A DNA stretch of 64,000 nucleotides from Ensifer sp. Root278. GTDB taxonomy: Bacteria; Pseudomonadota; Alphaproteobacteria; Rhizobiales; Rhizobiaceae. Below are positions 1-9,816 of this stretch, piece after piece. Numbering within the stretch: position 1 is the first letter of the stretch; each line of letters opens with the position of its first letter. The stretch is from the NCBI RefSeq assembly GCF_001429285.1, contig NZ_LMJJ01000003.1, positions 316,677-380,676 on the forward strand, read 5' to 3'. The position numbers and the translations under genes are program-made. The notes under the pieces were generated by a model, which did not search any database, was not told the origin of the DNA, and saw only the letters and a list, made by a program, of their open reading frames with translations.

Positions 1-895
1 AGAGAAGCGCCTCTTCGATCGTCACCAGATCGCGAATGGCACGGTACTTCGCCTCGGCTTCCTCGGCAGTCGCGCCTACGATTGGGCCGATGCCGGGGAA
101 GATGCCGATCTCGGCGGCGCGGCGCCCTTGAGCCACCGCACTTTGCTTGACCTGCTTGTAGAACGCTTTCGCATCCTCGATCGGGCCGCCGTTGGTGAAC
201 ACCGCATCGGCGTGCTTGCCGGCAAGCCGAATACCGGAATCGGAGGCTCCCGCCTGGAACACCACCGGCTGTCCCTGTCTGGAGCGTTCGATATTGAGCG
301 GCCCCTCGATCCGGAAGAACCGTCCCTTGTGGTTGAGCCGGCGCAGCTTCGACTTGTCGGCATACACGCCGGACGCGCGGTCACGCACGAAGGCGTCGTC
401 GTCCCAACTGTCCCAGAGCCCCTTGATGGCGTCGAGATATTCGTCGGCAATCTCGTAGCGCAGCTCGTGCTCCGGATGTTTGCGCCCGTAGTTGCGGCCG
501 GAACCTTCAAGCGGCGATGTCACGGCATTCCAGCCGGCGCGGCCACCACTGATCAGGTCGAGTGAAGCGAACTGGCGGGCAGTGGTGAACGGATCGCTGT
601 AGGAGGTCGAAACCGTGCCAACGAGACCGATCTTCGACGTCGAAGCGGCAAGGGCAGATAGGATCGTCAGCGGTTCAAAGCGATTGAGAAAATGCGGGAT
701 CGACTGCTCGTTGATGTAGAGGCCGTCAGCGACGAAGGCGAAGGCGATGCCGGCGGCTTCGGCCTTGCGCGCCGTTTCGACGAAGAAGCCGAAATTGACG
801 CTGGCATCGGCCGGCCCGCTCGGGTGTTTCCAGGCATTCATGTGCCCGCCCGGCCCCTGCAACATGATACCGAAAGTCACATTCTTCTTGGTCAT
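1..895 (-). CDS. NtaA/SnaA/DszA-family FMN-dependent monooxygenase, partial
   Basis: The frame stays open from an ATG at 895 to the left edge of the window, so the C-terminus is missing. A good ribosome site (GGAAGGA) lies just upstream. The N-terminus ([16 protein letters not shown]), the segment with [20 protein letters not shown], and [12 protein letters not shown] followed by NYGR are typical of the bacterial-luciferase-like subgroup that includes nitrilotriacetate and dibenzothiophene-sulfone monooxygenases. These enzymes use FMNH2 supplied by a separate reductase. The substrate cannot be told from sequence. It is 21 bp downstream of the MsnO8-type gene on the same strand and is probably co-transcribed with it. 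In such pairs a sulfonate or xenobiotic substrate is common, but that is inference. Confidence 0.85.
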   Translation of the reverse strand, partial: MTKKNVTFGIMLQGPGGHMNAWKHPSGPADASVNFGFFVETARKAEAAGIAFAFVADGLYINEQSIPHFLNRFEPLTILSALAASTSKIGLVGTVSTSYSDPFTTARQFASLDLISGGRAGWNAVTSPLEGSGRNYGRKHPEHELRYEIADEYLDAIKGLWDSWDDDAFVRDRASGVYADKSKLRRLNHKGRFFRIEGPLNIERSRQGQPVVFQAGASDSGIRLAGKHADAVFTNGGPIEDAKAFYKQVKQSAVAQGRRAAEIGIFPGIGPIVGATAEEAEAKYRAIRDLVTIEEALL

Positions 896-916
896 GACAG
901 TTCCTTCCCGGAATGA

Positions 917-1912
917 TTAGGCGGCGAGAGACAGTCGTTCTCGTGCAATGAGTTCGATCGAGGCGAAGCGTTCGGAAGCAGCAACCGAAGGCGTATCGAT
1001 GATGAATTCCTGGACGCCGTAGCGACGATGCAAGTCGTCGAGCTCCCGGCGCACCTGCCGAGGCGTGCCGGTGAGCACGCTCGGCGTCTTTTTCTCGACG
1101 CGGTAGTCCGTGATGCCGGCCTGGCGGGCGTATTCGGCTGCCTGCTCCTCGCTGCCGACATTGACGCTCTGGCCGTTTGCAAGCAGCACCTTGAAGATCT
1201 TCAGATCGGCAACGCGTTCGCGCGCCCGCTGTTCGCTTTCAGCCGCGAAAGCTGCGAGAGCGAGGAGCGGCCGCTCGCCCTTCGTTGCGCGATCATAGGC
1301 GTCGAAGGTTCTTTGCAGATTGTCCGGATCGCCGTTGAGATGGCCGGCAAAGACAAGCTTCCAGCCTTTTTCGGCAGCCAGCAACGCGCTGTCGACGCTC
1401 GCTCCCAGCAGAAAGCGTTCCGGTGCGACGGGCGGCAGCGGCGTCGCCAACAGCTCCGAATCCGCGCCGCCCTCCGCCAGGAAATAACGGTTGAGATCGC
1501 TCAATTGCTCCGGGAAACTCGGCCGCAATGCCGGGTCAACTCCGACCTGCAACGCTTTGGTGGAGAACGGAAAACCACCAGGTGCCTTGCCGACGCCGAG
1601 ATCGACCCGGGATGGTGCGAGACTGGCAAGCAGGTTGAAGGTCTCGGCGACCTTGTAAGCACTATAGTGCTGCAGCATGACGCCACCGGAACCGATGCGG
1701 ATCTTCAACGTCTTCGCCAGGAGGTACGCGATCAAGGTTTCCGGCGCGGAGCTTGCGAGGCCGGCTATGTTATGGTGCTCCGCGACCCAGAAGCGATGGT
1801 AGCCCCATTCCTCGGCCTTCACGGCAAGGTTGGCCGTCGCATGCAGGGCGTGTGTCGGCGTGCCTCCGGGATCGACGGGACTCTTGTCGAGAAGGCTGAG
1901 CAGATAGGACAT
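917..1912 (-). CDS. MsnO8-type luciferase-like (LLM) oxidoreductase
   Basis: A 331-residue flavin-dependent oxidoreductase of the luciferase-like fold. Diagnostic stretches are the N-terminal SYLLSLLDKSPV, WVAEHHNIAGLASSAPE (family EHH motif), IGSGGVMLQHYSAYKVAE (flavin phosphate region) and RVDLGVGKAPGG. The ATG at 1912 is preferred over an upstream in-frame start at 1960, because the family begins at this conserved segment and the extra 16 residues look random. It precedes the partial FMN monooxygenase on the same strand. The roughly 250 bp to the divergent VOC gene is AT-rich and probably holds both promoters. Substrate unknown. Confidence 0.85.
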   Translation of the reverse strand: MSYLLSLLDKSPVDPGGTPTHALHATANLAVKAEEWGYHRFWVAEHHNIAGLASSAPETLIAYLLAKTLKIRIGSGGVMLQHYSAYKVAETFNLLASLAPSRVDLGVGKAPGGFPFSTKALQVGVDPALRPSFPEQLSDLNRYFLAEGGADSELLATPLPPVAPERFLLGASVDSALLAAEKGWKLVFAGHLNGDPDNLQRTFDAYDRATKGERPLLALAAFAAESEQRARERVADLKIFKVLLANGQSVNVGSEEQAAEYARQAGITDYRVEKKTPSVLTGTPRQVRRELDDLHRRYGVQEFIIDTPSVAASERFASIELIARERLSLAA

Positions 1913-2163
1913 GGGTTCTGAGTTCCGGCACAGTGGACAACATAACATCATTAAATACATAAGTTTTATAGATTATAGGAATGACGTTCTCTTTCGCTGC
2001 CCAAAACAAGAAAAGTTGCCGCTTTCGTTGACGTCCCAAGAGGCGCCTTTCTCCAATCGTGGATCGGGCCCGGATGACTGCCGATGTTCAGGGCATCTCA
2101 AGCGTCCGTTGTTAGACGAGGGGACACCTTATAGATTGGAACGCCACCCTGGAGATTGGAAAC

Positions 2164-2601
2164 ATGGCGCTCAAGCGGATGGACAACGTAGGAATCGTCG
2201 TCGAAGACCTGGCAGCGGCGATTGATTTCTTTCGCGAGCTCGGCCTCGAGCTCGAAGGCCAGGCAACGATCGAAGGAGAATGGGCCGGACGCGTCACTGG
2301 ACTGGGTGATCAGCGTGTCGAGATTGCCATGATGCGCACACCGGACGGCCACAGCCGGCTCGAGCTCTCCCGCTTCCTCACGCCACTTGTGGTCGCAGAT
2401 CACCGGAACGCCCCGGTCAACGCCCTGGGCTACCTCCGCGTCATGTTCGCCGTGGACGACATCGACGCGACGCTTGAAAGGCTCTTCAAGCGCGGCGCGC
2501 AGCTGGTAGGCGAAGTAGTCCAGTATAAGGATGCGTATCGGCTCTGCTACATCCGTGGACCTGAAGGGCTTCTCATCGGACTCGCCCAAGAACTCAGCTG
2601 A
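2164..2601 (+). CDS. VOC-family (glyoxalase/bleomycin-resistance fold) protein
   Basis: A 145-residue vicinal-oxygen-chelate protein with two beta-alpha-beta-beta-beta modules. Module 1 runs from MDNVGIVVEDLAAAIDFF through RLELSRF; module 2 runs from LGYLRVMFAVDDIDATLE through YIRGPEGLLIGLAQE. The metal-ligand pattern is only partly visible: an acidic residue in the first module and the E of GPEG in the second. It could be a lyase-like enzyme, a dioxygenase relative or a binding protein. It is divergent from the luciferase-like pair; functional linkage is uncertain. Confidence 0.85.
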   Translation: MALKRMDNVGIVVEDLAAAIDFFRELGLELEGQATIEGEWAGRVTGLGDQRVEIAMMRTPDGHSRLELSRFLTPLVVADHRNAPVNALGYLRVMFAVDDIDATLERLFKRGAQLVGEVVQYKDAYRLCYIRGPEGLLIGLAQELS

Positions 2602-3072
2602 GCTCAATACCAAGACGAATGGTAAAAAGTGAGCAATGTCAGCGGGCGCGTCTTGGGCCGACCCGCCTGTTCAAAGAGAGGACAAGGGCCATTGCGTACG
2701 ACCTTCAAATAGCACATGCTCTCATCTTCAGTAGCCATTTTCAGGGCGCTGCTGCTTCGGGGCGTTAGTGTCCTGGCCCCAACGAAAGGAGGACCGCGTG
2801 TCTTCCGAGCTTCACCTTCACAGTACCGCGCGTAATCTCGTCAACGTTAGCGGGTTTGGATACCGCGAACGCGGTCGGCTTCAGCAAATATGCAAAGGTG
2901 AAACTACGGCCGCACTCCGTATCAAGCGGTTCAGTTCGGCAGCACGAGGCCCCAGGCTTTCCTGCCTTCGTGGCGGAACGTTCCGTCCTTGCTGAGTGGA
3001 CACAAAGGCACGGTCATGTCGCAGCATTGAAATACTGCAACCCACAATCAACCGAAAATCCAGGAGGATCAG
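2602..3072 (+). other. Intergenic stretch without a supported gene
   Basis: Short open frames cross this 471-base stretch on both strands (for example 2768-2995 on +), but they lack family resemblance, convincing starts or consistent codon use. An AGGAGGAT ribosome site at 3062-3069 marks the next small gene. I see no clear RNA gene or terminator. Confidence 0.4.
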
Positions 3073-3216
3073 ATGGCCAAAGGCCAGGTAAGAAGCAATC
3101 GCGAAGTTCGAAAGCCGAAAAAGGACAAGTCCGTGGCACCGGCCGCCGCCGCCGCGCCGGGCAATCAGGTCAAGTTCGCCACGAGCGCGCCCAGCGTAGG
3201 CAAGAAGCAGAAATAG
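3073..3216 (+). CDS. Small basic hypothetical protein (47 aa)
   Basis: ATG at 3073 follows a near-perfect ribosome site, AGGAGGAT. The product (MAKGQVRSNREVRKPKKD...) is strongly basic: a Lys/Arg-rich N-terminal half, an Ala-rich linker (APAAAAAP) and a KKQK tail. The composition suggests a nucleic-acid-associated or disordered small protein. Similar short basic proteins are annotated as hypothetical in rhizobia, as far as I recall. It stands alone on + between the VOC gene and the desaturase. Confidence 0.6.
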   Translation: MAKGQVRSNREVRKPKKDKSVAPAAAAAPGNQVKFATSAPSVGKKQK

Positions 3217-3729
3217 CTCTAGTGGAGCAGAGGCGACTTGCATGCCGCCTCTGCCACAGCTGATGACGCCAAGGTTATCGGCTTATCGACGGCGAACGGT
3301 GGGCAGCTTTGATTAAGGCGGTGGCTCATCTATGGAGCTTCCGTTTTCATCCGTTTGGCTACCTGATCCGGCCGGCACGCGCGGGGGTGCGTGGCGATCC
3401 CGGATTTGCAAGCTTTTCGAACGCCGCCCTGCAGGAGATAATTGCGGTCAACGCTATTGCATTGCGCATCCACTTCGTAGGATACGTTCCGGCACGCAGC
3501 GCCCGAAGGTTCAATGCTGCCAAGCTATGGCACCCTCCCGCGACATTCACCTTGCCACCAGAAGCGCACCCATGACGACATTTTGACCGACGAGGCCGAG
3601 CGCGATCGCCGTTATGCGGCGCGCATGGCTCGTCGGGCCCGACACTCTCCACCATTGCGCTTGAAACTCCGGCGCAAGCCATAGGCCTGGCAGGTTATTT
3701 GCGAGGCGAGGAAATACGGACCAGTTTTG
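3217..3729 (+). other. Region before the desaturase; one weak small ORF at 3514-3684
   Basis: About 510 bases without a confident gene. The best candidate is 3514-3684 (+), 56 codons starting MLPSYGTLPRHS after a GAAGG-like site. It is rich in Arg/His, with a charged central segment (TDEAERDRRYAARMARRAR). The central segment looks protein-like, but there is no family match I recognise. A competing frame at 3309-3575 overlaps it. Confidence 0.25.
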
Positions 3730-4770
3730 ATGAACACACATGTCTACTCACCGGTATCACTTGTGGAAAATGATGCCCGAGCGTGGTTGAAGATCCTCGC
3801 GAAATACCGTCAGCCCCGCATTGGGCGCAGCGCCTTGGAGCTTCTTGTCACAGTCGTGCCGTTCGCCGGCTTCTGGGCCATCGCCTATTTTGCCCTCGCG
3901 TATGGGTTCTGGTACGGGCTGATCGCAATCATTCCCGCCGCAGCCTTCCTCCTGCGCCTTTTCATGATCCAGCACGATTGCGGCCACGGTTCGTTCTTCG
4001 CCCGTCGCGGCCCCGACGATTGGACAGGTCGTGTCATCGGTGTGCTTACGTTGACGCCTTACGACTACTGGCGCCGGGCGCACGCCGCTCATCACGCCTC
4101 GGCTGGCAATCTGGACGAGCGGGGTACCGGCGACATCACCACGCTCACGATCTCGGAATACCGTGCACTTTCACCCGTGAAACGCCTGGGCTATCGCCTG
4201 TACCGGCACCCGCTTGTGATGTTCGGCATCGGCCCTGCCTGGCTCTTTCTCCTTAAGCAGCGTATGCCTTTCGGGATGATGAAGGGAGGCGCCCTGCCCT
4301 GGGTCTCCACCATGGCGACGAACGCTGCGATCCTGGTGTGCGCCGCCTTGGTGGCTTGGATGGTTGGGCTCCTGCCTTTCCTTGTGATCCACCTGCCGAT
4401 CGTGCTGTTGGCCGGCGCCGCCGGCATCTGGCTCTTCTACGTGCAGCACCAGTTTGAGGAGACGCACTGGTCGGCCGGCGAGGATTGGCAGTTTCCCCAG
4501 GCAGCCCTCCATGGCGCATCCCACTATGACCTGCCGCTGGTGCTGAGATGGCTGACCGGCAATATCGGCATTCATCACGTGCATCACCTGTCGAGCAGGA
4601 TCCCTTACTACAGATTGCCGGAAGTTCTGCGCGACCACCCCCAACTCGCGGATATCGGCCGCATCACTTTTTGGGAAAGCTTGCGCTGCGTTAGGCTCGT
4701 CTTGTGGGATGACGGACGCAAGAGACTCGTCTCATTCCGCGATGCCGCCAATAAGGCCATTCACCCTTAA
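3730..4770 (+). CDS. Membrane fatty-acid desaturase (DesA-like)
   Basis: A 346-residue integral membrane di-iron desaturase. All three histidine boxes are present: HDCGH near residue 82, HAAHH near 118, and HHVHH in GIHHVHHLSSRIPYYRLPE near 275. Four hydrophobic segments surround them, as in acyl-lipid delta-9/delta-12 desaturases. The ATG at 3730 is used; a TTG three bases earlier is the only alternative. The enzyme would introduce a double bond into membrane acyl chains using O2 and an electron carrier. It precedes nuoH on the same strand, but 215 bp separate them, so shared function is not implied. Confidence 0.88.
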   Translation: MNTHVYSPVSLVENDARAWLKILAKYRQPRIGRSALELLVTVVPFAGFWAIAYFALAYGFWYGLIAIIPAAAFLLRLFMIQHDCGHGSFFARRGPDDWTGRVIGVLTLTPYDYWRRAHAAHHASAGNLDERGTGDITTLTISEYRALSPVKRLGYRLYRHPLVMFGIGPAWLFLLKQRMPFGMMKGGALPWVSTMATNAAILVCAALVAWMVGLLPFLVIHLPIVLLAGAAGIWLFYVQHQFEETHWSAGEDWQFPQAALHGASHYDLPLVLRWLTGNIGIHHVHHLSSRIPYYRLPEVLRDHPQLADIGRITFWESLRCVRLVLWDDGRKRLVSFRDAANKAIHP

Positions 4771-4985
4771 CAGGTGGGTTCCGGCTTCGTCTGGGTGTTG
4801 GTCATAGGCCAAGGATCCTGCGATGATCTCGGCATTCGCCGTCAAGCACAGAGCTGGAAGCAGTAGCTTGTCCACAGCCGCCGTTTCGTGAGAGAATCGA
4901 GAAATCGGAAGTACCGAAGCGCTCAACGGGTAAGCTCGGCCAAGTGCAGTCGTGTTTCAGCCCGTTGACTAGTTGGCCGCGGAAC

Positions 4986-5972
4986 ATGGAACTTCTCTTC
5001 GCTCTTGGCCTGATCGCCATCAAGATCGCGTTGCTGATCGCAATGCTGCTTCTTTTGCCTTTGCCGCTGACCTGGCTGGAACGCAAGATTGCCGGCCATA
5101 TGCAGCAACGGATGGGTCCCATGCGCGTGGGGTGGCACGGGTTGTTGCAGCCCGTGGCGGACGGTATCAAGCTTCTGACGAAAGAAGACCACATCCCTGC
5201 AGAGGCTGACCGCTTTCTGTTTAAGCTGGCGCCGATCCTGGCGCTCGCTCCGCCCTTTGTCGTATTCGTCGCGATCCCCTTCGGGGAGACAGTTTCAGTG
5301 CTCAATGCCGAGATCACGCTCTACGTTTCCAACCTGAACGTGGCACTGCTTTTCGTCTTCGCGGTGATCGGGTTGGAGGTCTATGGCGTCATCTTCGGCG
5401 GCTGGGCCGCCAACAGCAAATACGCGGTTCTAGGCAGTCTCAGGACCTGCGCGCAGATGATCAGCTACGAAATCCCCATGGGTTTCGCGGTCATCGGCGT
5501 CGTCATGCTGGCACAGTCGATGAGCCTCGTGGACATCGTGCGCGCCCAGAGCGATCTCTGGAACATCGTCTATCAGCCGATCGGGTTCTTCGTGTTCTTC
5601 GTCGCGGGCTTGGCCGAAGCGCAGCGCATTCCCTTCGACCTGGCCGAGGCGGAAGGGGATCTCGGCGCCGGGTTCCACACCGAGTACAGCGGTATCCGTT
5701 TCGCGCTCTTCATGGTCAGCGAATACGTCATCGTGCTCTTGGTATCGGTTCTCTCCGTCATCCTGTTTTTCGGCGGCTGGAACGGTATTCTGATTCCGCT
5801 GCCACCGCTTCTCTGGTTTGCGCTCAAGGTGGCATTCTTCATTTATGTTTTTATGTGGTTCCGCTTCACTTTGCCTCGCTATCGCTATGACCAACTGATG
5901 GCGATCGGATGGAAGGTCTTGCTTCCTTTGTCGATGGCGAACATAATTATCACTGGTATTGCTTTCACTTAG
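4986..5972 (+). CDS. nuoH: NADH-quinone oxidoreductase subunit H
   Basis: About 328 residues with eight or so membrane segments. It is the complex I membrane subunit that forms much of the quinone cavity. Family hallmarks: TWLERKIAGHMQQRMGP near the N-terminus, SYEIPMGFAVIG, AEAQRIPFDLAEAEGDLGAGFHTEYSG, and FRFTLPRYRYDQLM near the C-terminus. The ATG at 4986 (MELLFALGLIAIK) matches the usual family start; an in-frame start at 4944 would add 14 non-hydrophobic residues. The gene is on +, opposite to nuoJ-N and nuoA-G, so H and I have been separated from the usual G-H-I order. Confidence 0.95.
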   Translation: MELLFALGLIAIKIALLIAMLLLLPLPLTWLERKIAGHMQQRMGPMRVGWHGLLQPVADGIKLLTKEDHIPAEADRFLFKLAPILALAPPFVVFVAIPFGETVSVLNAEITLYVSNLNVALLFVFAVIGLEVYGVIFGGWAANSKYAVLGSLRTCAQMISYEIPMGFAVIGVVMLAQSMSLVDIVRAQSDLWNIVYQPIGFFVFFVAGLAEAQRIPFDLAEAEGDLGAGFHTEYSGIRFALFMVSEYVIVLLVSVLSVILFFGGWNGILIPLPPLLWFALKVAFFIYVFMWFRFTLPRYRYDQLMAIGWKVLLPLSMANIIITGIAFT

Positions 5973-6104
5973 GGGCCATGGCGGCTCCTCCGCGTGCGTT
6001 CCTGGATGGGTGTCGATCCGAGGAAGGTACGTACAGCGATCGAAGGGACTACAGCGACCCTCCTGCGTCGGAATAAACGCACGCCGCTGTAGAATGGCGC
6101 GACG

Positions 6105-6671
6105 ATGTCACGCGTAGTCGACAGAGCTGGAACATGGATCGGCTGGGCGCTTTTTGCGGATCTGCTAAGCGCCTTCACGCTGACCTTTGGCTATATGTTC
6201 TCCAAGCCGGTGACCATGCAGTATCCGGACAAGGAGAAATGGCTCCCCTACTCGCGCTATCGCGGGCATCACTTCCTGAAACGGGACGAAGAGGGCGAAA
6301 TCAAATGCGTCGCGTGCGAACTCTGCGCTCGCATCTGCCCCTGCGATTGCATCGAAGTCGTTCCTTATGAGGACGAGAAGGGCAACCGCCACCCAGCAAA
6401 ATTCGAGATCGACACGGCCCGGTGCCTGTTCTGCGGCCTGTGCGAGGACGCCTGCCCTGCGGACGCCATCGCACTTGGCCAGCAGTACGAGTTCTCGAGT
6501 TTCTCGTCACGTGACCTGGTGATCGGACGTGACGATCTGCTTGGCAAACCTGGAAAGGCAATGACCGGCGGTGGCGTCGTCGCCGCACGCCTGAACACGG
6601 AACAGGACGTGCTGGTCGAGACGAGCGAGCCGCATGGCTATAACTGGTGGCGCAACATCCGGCGAACGTGA
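6105..6671 (+). CDS. nuoI: NADH-quinone oxidoreductase subunit I (2x[4Fe-4S] ferredoxin)
   Basis: A 188-residue peripheral subunit carrying clusters N6a and N6b. The two ligand sets are plain: CVACELCARICPCDC and CLFCGLCEDACPADAI. An N-terminal hydrophobic stretch (TLTFGYMFSKP) anchors it near NuoH. It follows nuoH on the same strand after 132 bp and is followed by a CBS-domain gene 41 bp downstream. C-terminal residues beyond the second cluster (YNWWRNIRRT) are slightly longer than in minimal versions. Confidence 0.95.
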   Translation: MSRVVDRAGTWIGWALFADLLSAFTLTFGYMFSKPVTMQYPDKEKWLPYSRYRGHHFLKRDEEGEIKCVACELCARICPCDCIEVVPYEDEKGNRHPAKFEIDTARCLFCGLCEDACPADAIALGQQYEFSSFSSRDLVIGRDDLLGKPGKAMTGGGVVAARLNTEQDVLVETSEPHGYNWWRNIRRT

Positions 6672-6712
6672 GGAGCAACGATCAAACCGGCGCGCGCAGA
6701 TAGGAGGCTCAG

Positions 6713-7153
6713 ATGCTTGTCGGTGAAATCGTGAAAGACAAGGGCGCTGGAGTGATCGCGGTCGCTCCCGACCAGACGATGGTGGAGATCCTGCGGCTCT
6801 TTCGTGACAACAATATCGGCTTCGTGGTCGTCAGCCACGCGCCCGGAAGGTATCTGGGCACGCTGTCGGAACGGGACTGCTGCAACGCACTTGCGGAATA
6901 CGGGCCCGAGGCGGCGCTGATGCCGGTCGCCGATATTATGAACCGCAACGTGGCGATTTGCTCGGCTGTCGACGGGCTACCCCTGGTGATGTCGATCATG
7001 ACCCAGAGACGGACACGTCACGTGCTGGTCATCGAGGAGGAGGCCATTGTGGGCGTCGTCAGCATCGGCGATGTGGTCAAGCATCGGCTTGACGAAGCGC
7101 AGCGCACGGAGCGGCACCTGCACGAATACATTGCCGGGGCTGGTTACCACTGA
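6713..7153 (+). CDS. CBS-domain pair protein within the nuo cluster
   Basis: A 146-residue protein made of two CBS motifs. The first is APDQTMVEILRLFRDNNIGFVVV; the second starts at IMNRNVAICSAVDGLPLVMSIM and includes HVLVIEEEAIVGVVSIGDVVK. Such Bateman modules bind adenine nucleotides or SAM and often sense energy status. AGGAGG precedes the ATG. It is the third gene of the nuoH-nuoI transcript and is convergent with nuoG. Regulation of complex I by adenylate charge is an attractive inference, not shown by the sequence. Confidence 0.85.
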   Translation: MLVGEIVKDKGAGVIAVAPDQTMVEILRLFRDNNIGFVVVSHAPGRYLGTLSERDCCNALAEYGPEAALMPVADIMNRNVAICSAVDGLPLVMSIMTQRRTRHVLVIEEEAIVGVVSIGDVVKHRLDEAQRTERHLHEYIAGAGYH

Positions 7154-7211
7154 TGAGGTTTCGTGCCGGCCGAATGGCGAGAATGGAGGGAACAGTGCTT
7201 CGCGCCCAACC

Positions 7212-9788
7212 TCACGCTCCACGCCAGATCCGGTTCGTGCCCTTGATTTCGTGGGCGGCTTGCACCTTTTGAACCTCTACCGGACACGGGTATTCACCCC
7301 TCCTCATCAAGCTGTTGAGGCGAAGAGACCGATAGTTTTCTGGAATAAAGACGAGACTCTTGGGAAACGGTTTCTCGACCTTGAGCTGCGCGCTCAGTTC
7401 GCCACGGGTTGAACGAACGACAACCTGATCACCATCCGCAAGGCCAAGCTGCGCAGCATCCTCAGCGCTCATCGCGACATAGGGGTCGTTGGCGACCGTA
7501 TTCAGAATCTCCGAGCGCTCCGAAAGATAGCCATTGTGGAACAAACAGTTGCCAGTGACGAGCATGAGCCCGTCGCTCGCCCGGGAAACAGCCGGCGGTG
7601 CATAGAAGGCGCCCAAGGGTGGCGTCGGGCTCGCCTTGGTGAAGGCACCGTCGGCGCCAAGCCCGGCCCAAGTCAACGCCTGATAGGCCGGAAGCAGCCG
7701 GGCGATCTCATCGAAAATCTCGACGTGTGTCGAATGCTGCAATGTTTGGCCGCGCAGTGCTGCGACAAAATCGAAGATAGCGAGATTGCCCCGCGCCTCG
7801 AAGACCGGTTCCCGGAACTTGCGGACCTGCTGGATGCGACCCTCGTTGTTGGTAAAGCTGCCGTGCTCTTCACCGTAGCCCGCCGCTGGCAAAACGACCT
7901 CGGCCAGTGCGGCCGTCTCCGTAAGGAAACTGTCCTGCACGATCAGCAGATCAGCAGCCCCAAGGGCCCGTGCCACGAACTCCCTGTCCGGATAGGCGAT
8001 CAGCGGGTCGGTTCCGACAAGGTAGAGGGCGCCCATCTGCCCAGCGACGCACAGATCCAGCATCGCGTCGAGATCAGAACCCGGCTCGTGAGGGATTTCG
8101 GTGCCCCAGTTCCGGGCAAGAGCGCTGCGCACCGTATCGTCGGCGACCGCCTGCAGGCCCGGGAAGGCGCCCGCCAAAGCCCCCATATCCCACGCGCCCA
8201 TCTGGTTGGCGCGGTCGAAAAGGATCTGCAATGCTGGGGTCTTGCCGAGGAGGCGGAGCAGTTGCAGGAGGTTGTTGAGCTGGTGCAACACCACCCGCGC
8301 TTCGGACGATCTCAGGAGGTCGACACCGACGAGCACGGTGACGGTGCCGTCTTTGTTGAGCGCGGCGGCCAGACGATCCGGTCCGTCGCTGCCATTGCTG
8401 GCTGCCGGCCTGCCGGTTGCCGATCCGACCTCTGCAAGAGCGTCACCCGACAGTTTGTCGCCGGCTGCCGCTGCAAGCGCGGCGACAACGGCCGCAAGGC
8501 TCGTGGCCTCTCCGCCGGGCGGTACACGAACCACAACCTCCGCATCGGCGTCGAGACGGGACGGCCGCGTCGTGAGCATGAGCAATCCGGCGCCGCGTCG
8601 CCGGGCGGCATCCCGCAGCAGATATTCCGTAACCGGGTTTTCCTCGGTCACGTTGCCACCGATGACAAGCACGCGGTCGACGCCGATCACCTCCTGCAGC
8701 GGCGCGCGCGTGTAGCTCGCCATCAGAGGGGCGAGTGCATCGAAGGGCGTAGACCAGCGCGACGAGCAGTCGATGTTGTTGGTCCAGAAAACCGTGCGCA
8801 TGAGCTTCTGGAACTGATAGAGCACCTCATTGGGCAGGCGCGGCGAGACAACTCCGCCAGAAGCCTTGCTTTCGACCGCCGCCAGCCGCCGGCGCAGATA
8901 GTCTCCTGCTTCGTCCCATGAAATCGGAACCAGCGCGCCATCGCGGCGGATCATCGGTCGTTTGATCCGGTCGTGGCCTTCGATGAAGTCAAGGCCGAAC
9001 CGGCCGCGTGCGCATAGCGTTTCGCGGTTGACGCCGTGCTCCTCCTTGGAGCGAACCCGCATGAACTCGCCCTTGCGCGCGCCGACCGTCAGCTGACATC
9101 CGGTGCCGCAATGCGGGCAGACCGTGTCGACCTCGGCGAGATCCCAGGGCCGCGCCTTGTAGCGATAGGGAAAGCTCATCAGCGCGCCGACCGGGCAGAC
9201 TTCGATGCAGTTGCCGCATTGGTCGCAACTGGCGAGACTGCCCTCGAAGCCGGTGACGGCCGTATCCATGCCCTTCTCGACGGTGCCGAGGGCGACCGCG
9301 CCGACAACCTCCTCACACATCCGCACGCAGCGCTGGCACTGGATACAGCGGTTGACGTTCATGATGACGACGGGGCTGAGGCGAATATCGCGAGAATGGA
9401 AGACGCGCTTGGGATCATGAAAGCGGCTTCTCCCCGGACCATAGGCCATCACCATGTCCTGAAGCTCACATTCGCCACCCTTGTCGCAGATCGGACAGTC
9501 GAGCGGGTGGTTGGCGAGCAGCATGTCCAGCATGGAAGAACGCGTTTCATCAATCAGCGGCGTGTCCGTTCGCACGACCATGCCTTCAGTGACGGCCGTG
9601 GCGCAGGACGGCTGTAGCCGCCGCAGCCCCTCGATCTCGATGAGACACATGCGGCAGGAGGCAAGCGGCGGCAGGCGCTTCAGGTAGCAGAAGGTCGGAA
9701 TTTCGATGCCCAATCGCTGGGCGGCCTGCAACACAGTCGAGCCGGCCTCGACTTCCAGTGTTTGCCCATTGATCGTAACGCTAACCAT
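7212..9788 (-). CDS. nuoG: NADH-quinone oxidoreductase subunit G
   Basis: An 858-residue peripheral-arm subunit. The N-terminal [2Fe-2S] (N1b) ligands lie in CRMC and PSCATAV. They are followed by DCPICDKGGECELQDM (N5 region), CIQCQRCVRMCEE and CDQCGNCIEVCPVGAL (N4 region). Then comes CPHCGTGC with a fourth Cys about 27 residues later (LCARGRFG), the extra N7 cluster found in E. coli/Thermus-type NuoG and absent from mitochondrial-type enzymes. The rest is a molybdopterin-oxidoreductase-like fold. N7 argues that this cluster is not the housekeeping mitochondrial-type rhizobial complex I. Last gene of the nuoA-G run; convergent with the CBS gene. Confidence 0.95.
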   Translation of the reverse strand: MVSVTINGQTLEVEAGSTVLQAAQRLGIEIPTFCYLKRLPPLASCRMCLIEIEGLRRLQPSCATAVTEGMVVRTDTPLIDETRSSMLDMLLANHPLDCPICDKGGECELQDMVMAYGPGRSRFHDPKRVFHSRDIRLSPVVIMNVNRCIQCQRCVRMCEEVVGAVALGTVEKGMDTAVTGFEGSLASCDQCGNCIEVCPVGALMSFPYRYKARPWDLAEVDTVCPHCGTGCQLTVGARKGEFMRVRSKEEHGVNRETLCARGRFGLDFIEGHDRIKRPMIRRDGALVPISWDEAGDYLRRRLAAVESKASGGVVSPRLPNEVLYQFQKLMRTVFWTNNIDCSSRWSTPFDALAPLMASYTRAPLQEVIGVDRVLVIGGNVTEENPVTEYLLRDAARRRGAGLLMLTTRPSRLDADAEVVVRVPPGGEATSLAAVVAALAAAAGDKLSGDALAEVGSATGRPAASNGSDGPDRLAAALNKDGTVTVLVGVDLLRSSEARVVLHQLNNLLQLLRLLGKTPALQILFDRANQMGAWDMGALAGAFPGLQAVADDTVRSALARNWGTEIPHEPGSDLDAMLDLCVAGQMGALYLVGTDPLIAYPDREFVARALGAADLLIVQDSFLTETAALAEVVLPAAGYGEEHGSFTNNEGRIQQVRKFREPVFEARGNLAIFDFVAALRGQTLQHSTHVEIFDEIARLLPAYQALTWAGLGADGAFTKASPTPPLGAFYAPPAVSRASDGLMLVTGNCLFHNGYLSERSEILNTVANDPYVAMSAEDAAQLGLADGDQVVVRSTRGELSAQLKVEKPFPKSLVFIPENYRSLRLNSLMRRGEYPCPVEVQKVQAAHEIKGTNRIWRGA

Positions 9789-9816
9789 GGCCTACTCGCC
9801 CGCGCTAGAGCGCTCC

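Noticed and set aside
7536..8921. 461-residue + strand open frame opposite nuoG
   Set aside because: Antisense shadow of nuoG; no motifs, composition typical of reverse-strand GC-rich frames.
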